From NCBI GenBank assembly GCA_907163375.1, contig CAJQUW010001633.1, positions 418,825 through 482,824 of the forward strand: 64,000 nucleotides of DNA, written 5' to 3'. The position numbers and the translations under genes were made by a program. The DNA comes from Prostheceraeus crozeri. Its lineage: Eukaryota > Platyhelminthes > Polycladida > Euryleptidae. The notes below the pieces were generated by a model. It did not search any database. It was not told the origin of the DNA and saw only the letters and a list, made by a program, of their open reading frames with translations. Positions within the stretch are counted from its first letter, which is position 1. Every line of letters starts with the position of its first letter. Below, piece after piece: positions 1 through 11,000 of this stretch.

Positions 1-634
1 TATAACATTTAATAAAACAAAAATCTTCAGAAGGAATATAACAATATTCACCGAAATATTCTTTGATTCTATATTTCATATTAATCCCTGCCCCTCTATG
101 CGATCTTTGTACTAACTTCATTCCAAAATCTTCATATTTAATATTACCTGTAAAAATCCATTCGTTAGCATCGGATTTCTCATCCAGATTCGAAAACCAT
201 ATTTCAAATGAATTTTTATTATAGAAGGTTACGTAAAAATTTTGAATCATATTTTCCTGATCTTTAATAACTTTTCCAAGTAAATTAATAATTTTACCAT
301 TTGCTAAAAGTTTCCGCATATCATTTACTACATTAATAAAAGATACATTTTCATATTTAATTTTATTTGGATTAAATAAATTACATAAATCATCACCAAG
401 TTCATCTTTAATTCTATCATCAAAAAAGATAACACTAATAGGAGTTTCTAATATTTCTTTTGTTCCACTTTTCTGTTTTTTAGTATTACGTCTAATACTA
501 CGCCTAGTACGTTTCTGTTTTTTAATACGTTTACTACGTTTACTATGTTTAATTTGCGCATCAAACTCAGCAGTTTGTTTCTTGATTAATTCATCAATCC
601 TAGACGTTTGTCCGAGAGACATTTCACGATTCAT
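1..634 (-). CDS. polB: Protein-primed family B DNA polymerase, N-terminal part (element A)
   Basis: This is the first about 211 codons of the Polinton DNA polymerase; the rest lies outside the window. The start (complement of CAT at 632-634) is the same as in the full copy at 45678-49211, and the sequence is nearly identical to that copy. A strongly basic stretch at about residues 30-58 is rich in Lys and Arg and may be a nuclear localisation or DNA-binding segment. The exonuclease and polymerase motifs lie beyond this fragment. In Polintons this enzyme is thought to replicate the element by protein priming at the TIRs. The visible part is open throughout. Confidence 0.9.
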   Translation of the reverse strand, partial: MNREMSLGQTSRIDELIKKQTAEFDAQIKHSKRSKRIKKQKRTRRSIRRNTKKQKSGTKEILETPISVIFFDDRIKDELGDDLCNLFNPNKIKYENVSFINVVNDMRKLLANGKIINLLGKVIKDQENMIQNFYVTFYNKNSFEIWFSNLDEKSDANEWIFTGNIKYEDFGMKLVQRSHRGAGINMKYRIKEYFGEYCYIPSEDFCFIKCY

Positions 635-681
635 ATTTTTTTTAAAAAAATGAATTTTTACATAGAACTTCGGTTCCGTTT

Positions 682-987
682 TTACATATACACAGGAATA
701 TGTAATTGATGTAATGTTTCTAATTCATGTGTTGTTAAATGTTCTTTCTTAACCAACCACCATAAATTATTATACGCCAAAAATACTCGGAAACTTCTTA
801 AACAAAGTGGAAAGTCTTTTGTTTTAACACACGGTTTAATACCATGTTTTGTTTTATAATCTGTAACGAGCGCTACGTATTTATGATGATAATAAAATCT
901 AACTTCTTTCTTCGAATTTACAGGATTTGTAGGATGACGATAATCTTTTAAAACTGGTACATGCTCTATCTTATAAGCATCCAACAT
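682..987 (-). CDS. Small Polinton protein of unknown function between PolB and ATPase (element A)
   Basis: The product is a 101-residue protein that I do not recognise. It is basic and aromatic-rich (YYHHKY, NNLWWLV), has two cysteines, and shows no clear membrane segment. It lies about 50 bp after the PolB start region and before the ATPase, on the same strand. Element B keeps it in the same place (49237-49566) with only a few changes, so the frame is probably a real gene of the element. The start MLDAYKIEH is supported by the matching MLNDYKIEH in B. Its size and basic character would fit a DNA-binding or virion accessory protein, but that is only a guess. Confidence 0.7.
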   Translation of the reverse strand: MLDAYKIEHVPVLKDYRHPTNPVNSKKEVRFYYHHKYVALVTDYKTKHGIKPCVKTKDFPLCLRSFRVFLAYNNLWWLVKKEHLTTHELETLHQLHIPVYM

Positions 988-1068
988 ATTTTTTTTTTAT
1001 TTTTATTAACAAAAAGTTTATAAGAAAAAATTATTCGGTCACTCCGCGAAAATATTTTCTATCGACTT

Positions 1069-1836
1069 TCACTCCGCGAAAATATTTTCTATAACTATTT
1101 CATGAATTTTTTTATCAATATTAATTGTGATAAATCCATAATCTTTTGACCAAGCATTGTTACACGATTGTTTAAATTCATCTTTATTTCTTACACATAA
1201 ATCTCTTAACAAATCACTTCAGTTTCTTGCATTTATTTCAAATAGTATAAATATATTTGCATTCTTTCTAATAACACTTCCGTCTAATGAATACATACTT
1301 TGTGTTAAATAAAAAACACTACAGTTATTATGTCTACCTCTTGTGAAATAATTTCTCTGAACTGACTGATTTCTGTCATTAACACAATCATCAAAAATTA
1401 CACAATGTTTCATTGTTTTATCTAGTTTACTAGGATCTTGCATATTACCACTATCATCTATTAATTGTATTTTTATATGCTTATTTTTATTAGATTCTAC
1501 TAACTGATTATTTTTTGCTGCTTCTTCACACCACGAACTTATTTCTTCTTCATCTTCAGATTTTTCATATTCTTTGAATAATGAAGCAATTGCTGTTTTT
1601 TTAAGATTATTTTCAAATCCATATTTTAAAAATTGATAGACGGGTTGTTCTGCCGTTGTTGTATAAATTATAAGATTGTTATAATCCAAAAAATTTGGAG
1701 TCGTTAAAATTTTAAATAATAGATACGTTTTTCCACATCCTGATCTTCCACAAATAACTGACAAAACTTTATTAGATAAATTTGGATGATGATTAAATTT
1801 AAGTTTTTTTTTATTTAATGGGGGTACTTCACTCAT
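1069..1836 (-). pseudogene. A32/FtsK-HerA-type genome-packaging ATPase (element A)
   Basis: This is the Polinton packaging ATPase, which is expected to drive DNA into capsids. Walker A is GRSGCGKT at residues 30-37 and Walker B is CVIFDD at about 145-150. The block FTRGRHN...YLTQS at about 164-180 is typical of the A32-like family. The matching gene in B (49643-50410) is 255 residues long, the usual family size. This copy shows about one break relative to B. Just before its end, the sequence around TCACTCCGCGAAAATATTTTC occurs twice in a row, a small local duplication. It lies between the small unknown gene and the penton-like gene on the same strand. Confidence 0.9.
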
Positions 1837-1924
1837 TTTTTAATAAAAAAATTTATTTTTATTTTATTTATTTTTTGTTTCTAAAGAAGAAGAAAATTAA
1901 ACTTCTCTAGCTTCGCGTGGGAGT

Positions 1925-2713
1925 TTATACCTCTCGAACCAAAAGATCTATCATAATCTCTTCACCTCCAAAATTTATTTCTTGTCCTTTCTCATCAGTG
2001 ATTCTAATGCCAATGTTGTTAATAGTTTTTCTTGTAATAGGGAAATATATTAATGTTTGTGGAATTACATTTAATCTATAACCAATGGGTACAGTAAAAG
2101 CTGGAAAACTGAATATTAAATTTGACAATTTACCATTTATATATCCTCCTTCAATAATGTCACAATGTACAACAATTGAATTTATTTCAGTTATTTTTGG
2201 AATCTTCTCACCTAAATGATAACCTTGACTATAGGTTTGTTTATTAAATCCTAATAGCTTTGACAATGATCTATCATGATTAAAATCAACTTGATGATTT
2301 TCGTCTAAAGTAAGAGAAAATTTATTAACTGCCAGTTCAACTGCAAAATGTAATTGTTTCTTATCTTTAAATGGTATACCTAAATGTCTCTTAATTTCAT
2401 TTGATATTGATTCAACTTCGTAAGAACTAGGAAGAAAAGTTAGTATTTTCCATGTTTTGCCTTTATCAGTAGAATATCTAAATTGATCATTCACATCTTT
2501 GATAACGTTTTGAATAGTGTTAAATGTAGAGAAACTAGTCAATGCAATTTGATAATTTTTATTCTGTTCTAAATGTAGAATGGGTTCTAAATTACAAGTG
2601 TGTGATGAAGTAGTTGTTATAATTTTTAACGTCGCACTAAATTTTGATGAACCCAAAATCTCTGTCAAATTTTCTAAATGATTATTAATTTTGTCTAAAT
2701 CTGCTGAACACAT
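1925..2713 (-). CDS. Penton-like minor capsid protein (element A)
   Basis: The ORF encodes 262 residues and looks whole. The block from about residue 48 (LEQNKNYQIALTSFSTFNTI) and the later ...GYRLNVIPQTLIYFP are typical of the small beta-rich capsid protein that Polintons encode beside the ATPase. Comparative work treats that protein as a single-jelly-roll penton. The sequence is rich in alternating beta-type segments and has no membrane helix or coiled coil. The start is shared with the homolog in element B. Its place between the ATPase and the coiled-coil gene also fits the family. The penton role is from family knowledge; the fold itself cannot be read from this sequence. Confidence 0.75.
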   Translation of the reverse strand: MCSADLDKINNHLENLTEILGSSKFSATLKIITTTSSHTCNLEPILHLEQNKNYQIALTSFSTFNTIQNVIKDVNDQFRYSTDKGKTWKILTFLPSSYEVESISNEIKRHLGIPFKDKKQLHFAVELAVNKFSLTLDENHQVDFNHDRSLSKLLGFNKQTYSQGYHLGEKIPKITEINSIVVHCDIIEGGYINGKLSNLIFSFPAFTVPIGYRLNVIPQTLIYFPITRKTINNIGIRITDEKGQEINFGGEEIMIDLLVREV

Positions 2714-2790
2714 TTTTTAGTTAAAATTTGAATAAATATTATAGATAAAAATCGTAGATAAAAATCGTAGATAAAAATCATAAATAAAAA

Positions 2791-3618
2791 TTAGAAGCAA
2801 CATATTTCAGCTACACTTTTATAATCCTCTTCATTTAGAATCTTCTTTTCTAACAGTCTTTTCAATATAGCATGAATTTCATTGAAACTAGAATTATGTC
2901 CTTCTTTTATTGCCGATATTAAAATATTTAATCTATTTAGTAATTCTTGCGGATCATCTGGTAAGAATACAATTGTTTCTGTTTTCTGTTTTTCAGATAA
3001 ACCTTTTCCTACTTTAACTCCCGTTGATAATAAATTTTCTAATTGTTTATAACGTCTAAGAGATTTTACTGCACCAACTCTATCTAACATAGCTTTATAT
3101 TTTATGAGATCTTCTACAGCATAATTATTTAAATCTGCTCCTCTTAAAAGATCAACAAAATTTCTATCTAAATTAAAAGGAGATTTATCTGGTGAAAAAA
3201 TTAAACCTCGAAAAGGTTCTGGAAATATTTCTTTTTGTCCGAGATAAAATCTAGGTATTGTTTTTCCATCTATAAATGAGATAGAATGTTCAAATTGCAT
3301 AGATTTTGGTAATTTCTTATTAATGTTTGATTCTAGTAATCCATAGTCATCTGATATAGTTTTGTGTTCTGGATCTGTTATATCAATTTGTTTATCATTA
3401 TTTGTACTTTCTTTTTCAAGAGTTTTAAATGGTTTCATAGTTTTCTCAAAATCAGTTTTTACTTGCTCGGTTTGCTGCATTTTTTCAAACATATCAGATT
3501 GAATACCAGCTTTTATCATTCTATGTTGAAGATGATTTTCTTTCATAATATTTCTTTGTTTTATTAACTCTTCTAATTGTTTTATTCTTTTAAAATTATC
3601 AGCTCTAATTTTATCCAT
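2791..3618 (-). CDS. Coiled-coil Polinton virion-associated protein (element A)
   Basis: The protein has about 275 residues. I take the start at MDKIRADNF (complement of CAT, 3616-3618); the same Met is kept in element B. An upstream in-frame extension to 3684 is less likely. The N-terminal about 90 residues are charged and helical and should form a coiled coil. The C-terminal half holds a conserved region (DGKTIPRFYLGQKE, FRGLIFSPDKSPFNL, then a helical domain with NYAVEDLIKYKAML). Proteins of this make-up recur in invertebrate Polintons downstream of the penton gene, but I know of no proven function. It lies between the penton-like and membrane-hairpin genes. Confidence 0.7.
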   Translation of the reverse strand: MDKIRADNFKRIKQLEELIKQRNIMKENHLQHRMIKAGIQSDMFEKMQQTEQVKTDFEKTMKPFKTLEKESTNNDKQIDITDPEHKTISDDYGLLESNINKKLPKSMQFEHSISFIDGKTIPRFYLGQKEIFPEPFRGLIFSPDKSPFNLDRNFVDLLRGADLNNYAVEDLIKYKAMLDRVGAVKSLRRYKQLENLLSTGVKVGKGLSEKQKTETIVFLPDDPQELLNRLNILISAIKEGHNSSFNEIHAILKRLLEKKILNEEDYKSVAEICCF

Positions 3619-3739
3619 TTTTAAAATATAATATTTGAATTTTGTGGTAACATTGGAATACAGCAAAAACATTTTACTGAACAAATTATTTTTTTATTGC
3701 TTTGTTGTCTGACATCTTTTCGTTTAAAGTTTTCTCGTT

Positions 3740-4453
3740 TTAAGTTTTGTTTAATAAAGTTTTGTTTAATAAAGTTTTGCTTAAATTTTCGCTTAAAGTT
3801 TTTAGCTCTTCTAAAAAAATTTTGTCATTTTCTTCATTAGAAATTTTACCATCAGTAAAAGTTTTACCATCACTAGAAATTTTGCCATCCTGTTTATTCT
3901 TATCATCAACTTTTTCTGACTGTAATTGAAATGATATTTGATTTACTTCATTAGCTATTTGATCAAATTTTTCAATCTCATCTAACGTAATAACATTATC
4001 ATCACATACTCTTTGAAAGTAGTAATGTAGTTTATCATAGACTTCTTTAATATGTAAATGCTTAGTTTTTAATGATTTTCGTTTCTTAGTTATTAAAGAT
4101 TTATCTAACATTGTAACAAGTGAAGTTGCAAAAACACCCGTACCTGTTAAAGCTGTAGCAACTACTGGAATTACTAAAACACCAGAAGATATAACAATTG
4201 TTAAAGCACCTAAACTTATTGTTAAGAATATGCCAATTCCTTGCGTTACATTCTTAACTTTAGTCCATCTCTTTCTTAATTTTTTATAATGCTCTAATCT
4301 TAATAATAATTGAGATTCTTTATCTTTCATATAGCGTACTCTATCTTTGTGTTTTTCAATATTCATTTTTTCAATGTCCATTAAAGTAGAACTACGTTCA
4401 TACGATAACGAAGGATATATTCTTGCGGTTTCATCCACTTTTGTTTCTTCCAT
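3740..4453 (-). CDS. Membrane-hairpin protein with coiled coil (element A)
   Basis: The protein has 237 residues. It starts with a charged helix (about 25-70, with KHKDRVRYMKDKE), followed by a long hydrophobic Gly/Val/Thr-rich hairpin at about 71-115 (two membrane passes) and a further helical region. The tail contains short repeated DGKISS/DGKTFT units and ends in a repeated LLNKT. It is the last gene before the right TIR in both A and B. The layout suggests a membrane-active virion or host-membrane protein, but the function is unknown. The DGK-type repeats differ in number between A and B, as expected for slippage. Confidence 0.7.
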   Translation of the reverse strand: MEETKVDETARIYPSLSYERSSTLMDIEKMNIEKHKDRVRYMKDKESQLLLRLEHYKKLRKRWTKVKNVTQGIGIFLTISLGALTIVISSGVLVIPVVATALTGTGVFATSLVTMLDKSLITKKRKSLKTKHLHIKEVYDKLHYYFQRVCDDNVITLDEIEKFDQIANEVNQISFQLQSEKVDDKNKQDGKISSDGKTFTDGKISNEENDKIFLEELKTLSENLSKTLLNKTLLNKT

Positions 4454-4477
4454 TTTTTAAAGAAATATTATTAGTCA

Positions 4478-4897
4478 CATGTTATATTTTAAAAACCTGA
4501 AAGATGGATAAAATTCATGAATTTGAAATTCTCAACTTTTATGATTTTTGGTGTCCTGGAACGGTCATGATTTAAGCGAGAAAATTGTAATTCTCAAATT
4601 TTGTGATTCTTAACTTTTATGATTTTCGGTGTCCTGGAACGGTCATGATTTTAAGGGTGAAAATTGTAATTCTCAAATTTGAGATTTTGAAAAATTTGAA
4701 AATTGGGTATTTTTAAAAACGCTTAAATTTTCGCCCTTCGGCCTTCGGCCACGTGAAATTTGAAGTCTACCTAAATTTTTCAAATTTTTGAAATTTTGAT
4801 TTTTTGAAAAAAACCCGCAAAAGTGTGACATCCGGCGCAAGCGAAGCGAAGCGAAGCGAAGCAAAGCGTCGCGCCGGATGTCACACTATATACTACT
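4478..4897. repeat. Right terminal inverted repeat of Polinton A
   Basis: The same sequence occurs as the right TIR of B and, inverted, as its left TIR. From the inside outward it holds about two copies of a roughly 90-bp subrepeat (with GGTGTCCTGGAACGGTCATG), then the GC-rich CGGCCTTCGGCCACGTG, then an AT-rich part, and last a hairpin. The element ends with TATATACTACT at 4897. Polinton TIRs are the sites where protein-primed replication and integrase cutting are expected. Confidence 0.9.
4827..4882. repeat. Terminal hairpin with (GCGAA)n loop, Polinton A
   Basis: Twelve-base arms GACATCCGGCGC (4827-4838) and GCGCCGGATGTC (4871-4882) are perfect complements. They flank a loop of GCGAA-type 5-bp repeats. 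The same structure, with different loop repeats, sits in both TIRs of element B. Confidence 0.9.
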
Positions 4898-5065
4898 AGC
4901 GCATCTATTAATATTGAATTTTGATGAAACCACTCCGGAAAATCAGCAATGGTTTCTGAGGATTCCATATGGTAATTTCTCACTACATTATTGAGCGACA
5001 CTTCAGTGAGACGGATAGAGGAGGTGCTGTTACTATAACTATCATTTGTATGCGTGTGGTGAAGT
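4898..5065 (-). repeat. Left partial array unit, cut by the Polinton A terminus
   Basis: These 168 bp equal the N-terminal coding part of the unit (the segment from AGCGCATCTATT to the unit end, plus-strand view). The break point against A lies 124 bp before the break point of the last unit against element B, so the two Polintons do not sit at the same place in the repeat. Confidence 0.93.
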
Positions 5066-8000
5066 CTATGTGACGTGAACAACTATTTTAATTTCATTTA
5101 ATTTTTCAAATTTCTCTATATCTTTCAATTTCATATCTTCACTATTGCAGTCATCAAATTTCAATTCATTCTCCCATTGATGATATTTGGTTTTACGGAA
5201 ACGGTTGTTCTGTACATCATGATAGTGGAGAATGGATAAAACCGCATACTTAAAACAGTGCGATTCACAATCTATAGAAATGACTGCTTTCTTATCTTTT
5301 AACGTTTTTGGAAGATTGAAGGAGCCTCGATCACTGTAATTTTCTAACAGAGTAATTTTCAACATGGCAGATTCTACACCATCAAAAATCAGACTACTAT
5401 CGCGCTCGTTAAATTTATCAATATTTGATTTTAGCCCTTGAATGTGAAAATTTAACCATACTTCTTTATCTACTACCTCTGTAGCAGGAGAGGAGGGTAT
5501 GTGAAACTCCAACCTCTGCACTATTTCGCCAGTATGATGATCAACTTTAACATATTTCATTTTAAGATAGATGAGCGCTTTTATTCTAAAGTTGTCTAAA
5601 TTTCTAAAGAGCGCATCTATTAATATTGAATTTTGATGAAACCACTCCGGAAAATCAGCAATGGTTTCTGAGGATTCCATATGGTAATTTCTCACTACAT
5701 TATTGAGCGACACTTCAATGAGACGGATAGAGGAGGTGCTGTTACTATAACTATCATTTGTATGCGTGTGGTGAAGTCTATGTGACGTGAACAACTATTT
5801 TAATTTCATTTGATTTTTCAAATTTCTCTATATCTTTCAATTTCATATCTTCACTATTGCAGTCATCAAATTTCAATTCATTCTCCCATTGATGATATTT
5901 GGTTTTACGGAAACGGTTGTTCTGTACATCATGATAGTGGAGAATGGATAAAACCGCATACTTAAAACAGTGCGATTCACAATCTATAGAAATGACTGCT
6001 TTCTTATTTTTTAACGTTTTTGGAAGATTGAAGGAGCCTCGTCCACTGTAATTTTCTAACAGAGTAATTTTCAACATGGCAGATTCTACACCATCAAAAA
6101 TCAGACTACTATCGCGCTCGTTAAATTTATCAATATTTGATTTTAGCCCTTGAATGTGAAAATTTAACCATACTTCTTTATCTACTACCTCTGTAGCAGG
6201 AGAGGAGGGTATGTGAAACTCCAACCTCTGCACTATTTCGCCAGTATGATGATCAACTTTAACATATTTCATTTTAAGATAGATGAGCGCTTTTATTCTA
6301 AAGTTGTCTAAATTTCTAAAGAGCGCATCTATTAATATTGAATTTTGATGAAACCACTCCGGAAAATCAGCAATGGTTTCTGAGGATTCCATATGGTAAT
6401 TTCTCACTACATTATTGAGCGACACTTCAGTGAGACGGATAGAGGAGGTGCTGTTACTATAACTATCATTTGTATGCGTGTGGTGAAGTCTATGTGACGT
6501 GAACAACTATTTTAATTTCATTTAATTTTTCAAATTTCTCTATATCTTTCAATTTCATATCTTCACTATTGCAGTCATCAAATTTCAATTCATTCTCCCA
6601 TTGATGATATTTGGTTTTACGGAAACGGTTGTTCTGTACATCATGATAGTGGAGAATGGATAAAACCGCATACTTAAAACAGTGCGATTCACAATCTATA
6701 GAAATGACTGCTTTCTTATCTTTTAACGTTTTTGGAAGATTGAAGGAGCCTCGTCCACTGTAATTTTCTAACAGAGTAATTTTCAACATGGCAGATTCTA
6801 CACCATCAAAAATCAGACTACTATCGCGCTCGTTAAATTTATCAATATTTGATTTTAGCCCTTGAATGTGAAAATTTAACCATACTTCTTTATCTACTAC
6901 CTCTGTAGCAGGAGAGGAGGGTATGTGAAACTCCAACCTCTGCACTATTTCGCCAGTATGATGATCAACTTTAACATATTTCATTTTAAGATAGATGAGC
7001 GCTTTTATTCTAAAGTTGTCTAAATTTCTAAAGAGCGCATCTATTAATATTGAATTTTGATGAAACCACTCCGGAAAATCAGCAATGGTTTCTGAGGATT
7101 CCATATGGTAATTTCTCACTACATTATTGAGCGACACTTCAGTGAGACGGATAGAGGAGGTGCTGTTACTATAACTATCATTTGTATGCGTGTGGTGAAG
7201 TCTATGTGACGTGAACAACTATTTTAATTTCATTTAATTTTTCAAATTTCTCTATATCTTTCAATTTCATATCTTCACTATTGCAGTCATCAAATTTCAA
7301 TTCATTCTCCCATTGATGATATTTGGTTTTACGGAAACGGTTGTTCTGTACATCATGATAGTGGAGAATGGATAAAACCGCATACTTAAAACAGTGCGAT
7401 TCACAATCTATAGAAATGACTGCTTTCTTATCTTTTAACGTTTTTGGAAGATTGAAGGAGCCTCGTCCACTGTAATTTTCTAACAGAGTAATTTTCAACA
7501 TGGCAGATTCTACACCATCAAAAATCAGACTACTATCGCGCTCGTTAAATTTATCAATATTTGATTTTAGCCCTTGAATGTGAAAATTTAACCATACTTC
7601 TTTATCTACTACCTCTGTAGCAGGAGAGGAGGGTATGTGAAACTCCAACCTCTGCACTATTTCGCCAGTATGATGATCAACTTTAACATATTTCATTTTA
7701 AGATAGATGAGCGCTTTTATTCTAAAGTTGTCTAAATTTCTAAAGAGCGCATCTATTAATATTGAATTTTGATGAAACCACTCCGGAAAATCAGCAATGG
7801 TTTCTGAGGATTCCATATGGTAATTTCTCACTACATTATTGAGCGACACTTCAGTGAGACGGATAGAGGAGGTGCTGTTACTATAACTATCATTTGTATG
7901 CGTGTGGTGAAGTCTATGTGACGTGAACAACTATTTTAATTTCATTTGATTTTTCAAATTTCTCTATATCTTTCAATTTCATATCTTCACTATTGCAGTC

Positions 8001-11000
8001 ATCAAATTTCAATTCATTCTCCCATTGATGATATTTGGTTTTACGGAAACGGTTGTTCTGTACATCATGATAGTGGAGAATGGATAAAACCGCATACTTA
8101 AAACAGTGCGATTCACAATCTATAGAAATGACTGCTTTCTTATTTTTTAACGTTTTTGGAAGATTGAAGGAGCCTCGTCCACTGTAATTTTCTAACAGAG
8201 TAATTTTCAACATGGCAGATTCTACACCATCAAAAATCAGACTACTATCGCGCTCGTTAAATTTATCAATATTTGATTTTAGCCCTTGAATGTGAAAATT
8301 TAACCATACTTCTTTATCTACTACCTCTGTAGCAGGAGAGGAGGGTATGTGAAACTCCAACCTCTGCACTATTTCGCCAGTATGATGATCAACTTTAACA
8401 TATTTCATTTTAAGATAGATGAGCGCTTTTATTCTAAAGTTGTCTAAATTTCTAAAGAGCGCATCTATTAATATTGAATTTTGATGAAACCACTCCGGAA
8501 AATCAGCAATGGTTTCTGAGGATTCCATATGGTAATTTCTCACTACATTATTGAGCGACACTTCAGTGAGACGGATAGAGGAGGTGCTGTTACTATAACT
8601 ATCATTTGTATGCGTGTGGTGAAGTCTATGTGACGTGAACAACTATTTTAATTTCATTTAATTTTTCAAATTTCTCTATATCTTTCAATTTCATATCTTC
8701 ACTATTGCAGTCATCAAATTTCAATTCATTCTCCCATTGATGATATTTAGTTTTACGGAAACGGTTGTTCTGTACATCATGATAGTGGAGAATGGATAAA
8801 ACCGCATACTTAAAACAGTGCGATTCACAATATATAGAAATGACTGCTTTCTTATCTTTTAACGTTTTTGGAAGATTGAAGGAGCCTCGTCCACTGTAAT
8901 TTTCTAACAGAGTAATTTTCAACATGGCAGATTCTACACCATCAAAAATCAGACTACTATCGCGCTCGTTAAATTTATCAATATTTGATTTTAGCCCTTG
9001 AATGTGAAAATTTAACCATACTTCTTTATCTACTACCTCTGTAGCAGGAGAGGAGGGTATGTGAAACTCCAACCTCTGCACTATTTCGCCAGTATGATGA
9101 TCAACTTTAACATATTTCATTTTAAGATAGATGAGCGCTTTTATTCTAAAGTTGTCTAAATTTCTAAAGAGCGCATCTATTAATATTGAATTTTGATGAA
9201 ACCACTCCGGAAAATCAGCAATGGTTTCTGAGGATTCCATATGGTAATTTCTCACTACATTATTGAGCGACACTTCAGTGAGACGGATAGAGGAGGTGCT
9301 GTTACTATAACTATCATTTGTATGCGTGTGGTGAAGTCTATGTGACGTGAACAACTATTTTAATTTCATTTGATTTTTCAAATTTCTCTATATCTTTCAA
9401 TTTCATATCTTCACTATTGCAGTCATCAAATTTCAATTCATTCTCCCATTGATGATATTTGGTTTTACGGAAACGGTTGTTCTGTACATCATGATAGTGG
9501 AGAATGGATAAAACCGCATACTTAAAACAGTGCGATTCACAATCTATAGAAATGACTGCTTTCTTATTTTTTAACGTTTTTGGAAGATTGAAGGAGCCTC
9601 GTCCACTGTAATTTTCTAACAGAGTAATTTTCAACATGGCAGATTCTACACCATCAAAAATCAGACTACTATCGCGCTCGTTAAATTTATCAATATTTGA
9701 TTTTAGCCCTTGAATGTGAAAATTTAACCATACTTCTTTATCTACTACCTCTGTAGCAGGAGAGGAGGGTATGTGAAACTCCAACCTCTGCACTATTTCG
9801 CCAGTATGATGATCAACTTTAACATATTTCATTTTAAGATAGATGAGCGCTTTTATTCTAAAGTTGTCTAAATTTCTAAAGAGCGCATCTATTAATATTG
9901 AATTTTGATGAAACCACTCCGGAAAATCAGCAATGGTTTCTGAGGATTCCATATGGTAATTTCTCACTACATTATTGAGCGACACTTCAGTGAGACGGAT
10001 AGAGGAGGTGCTGTTACTATAACTATCATTTGTATGCGTGTGGTGAAGCCTATGTGACGTGAACAACTATTTTAATTTCATTTAATTTTTCAAATTTCTC
10101 TATATCTTTCAATTTCATATCTTCACTATTGCAGTCATCAAATTTCAATTCATTCTCCCATTGATGATATTTGGTTTTACGGAAACGGTTGTTCTGTACA
10201 TCATGATAGTGGAGAATGGATAAAACCGCATACTTAAAACAGTGCGATTCACAATATATAGAAATGACTGCTTTCTTATCTTTTAACGTTTTTGGAAGAT
10301 TGAAGGAGCCTCGTCCACTGTAATTTTCTAACAGAGTAATTTTCAACATGGCAGATTCTACACCATCAAAAATCAGACTACTATCGCGCTCGTTAAATTT
10401 ATCAATATTTGATTTTAGCCCTTGAATGTGAAAATTTAACCATACTTCTTTATCTACTACCTCTGTAGCAGGAGAGGAGGGTATGTGAAACTCCAACCTC
10501 TGCACTATTTCGCCAGTATGATGATCAACTTTAACATATTTCATTTTAAGATAGATGAGCGCTTTTATTCTAAAGTTGTCTAAATTTCTAAAGAGCGCAT
10601 CTATTAATATTGAATTTTGATGAAACCACTCCGGAAAATCAGCAATGGTTTCTGAGGATTCCATATGGTAATTTCTCACTACATTATTGAGCGACACTTC
10701 AGTGAGACGGATAGAGGAGGTGCTGTTACTATAACTATCATTTGTATGCGTGTGGTGAAGTCTATGTGACGTGAACAACTATTTTAATTTCATTTGATTT
10801 TTCAAATTTCTCTATATCTTTCAATTTCATATCTTCACTATTGCAGTCATCAAATTTCAATTCATTCTCCCATTGATGATATTTGGTTTTACGGAAACGG
10901 TTGTTCTGTACATCATGATAGTGGAGAATGGATAAAACCGCATACTTAAAACAGTGCGATTCACAATCTATAGAAATGACTGCTTTCTTATCTTTTAACG

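Larger units (their letters stand above)
1..4897 (-). mobile_element. Polinton/Maverick element A, right-hand part, running off the window
   Basis: This is the right end of a Polinton; the rest lies left of the window. In minus-strand order it carries the N-terminal part of PolB, a small unknown gene, an A32-type ATPase, a penton-like protein, a coiled-coil protein and a membrane-hairpin protein. It ends in a TIR that matches both TIRs of element B. Gene order and orientation are the same as at 48.6-53.6 kb of B, and the sequences differ by only a few percent, so the two copies are young relatives. The visible part shows about one break. The right terminus reads ...TATATACTACT and abuts the first (partial) array unit at 4898. 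Confidence 0.93.

Noticed and set aside
3364-3567. Plus-strand frames opposite the coiled-coil genes (also near 51959 and 55317)
   Set aside because: They are the complement of a Lys/Glu-rich coiled coil, which gives Phe/Leu-rich nonsense frames; the minus-strand gene explains them.
4673-5082. Minus-strand frames running from the first partial unit into the TIR of A
   Set aside because: They join array sequence to TIR sequence by chance; the TIR part is made of GCGAA repeats and AT-rich DNA and has no protein pattern.
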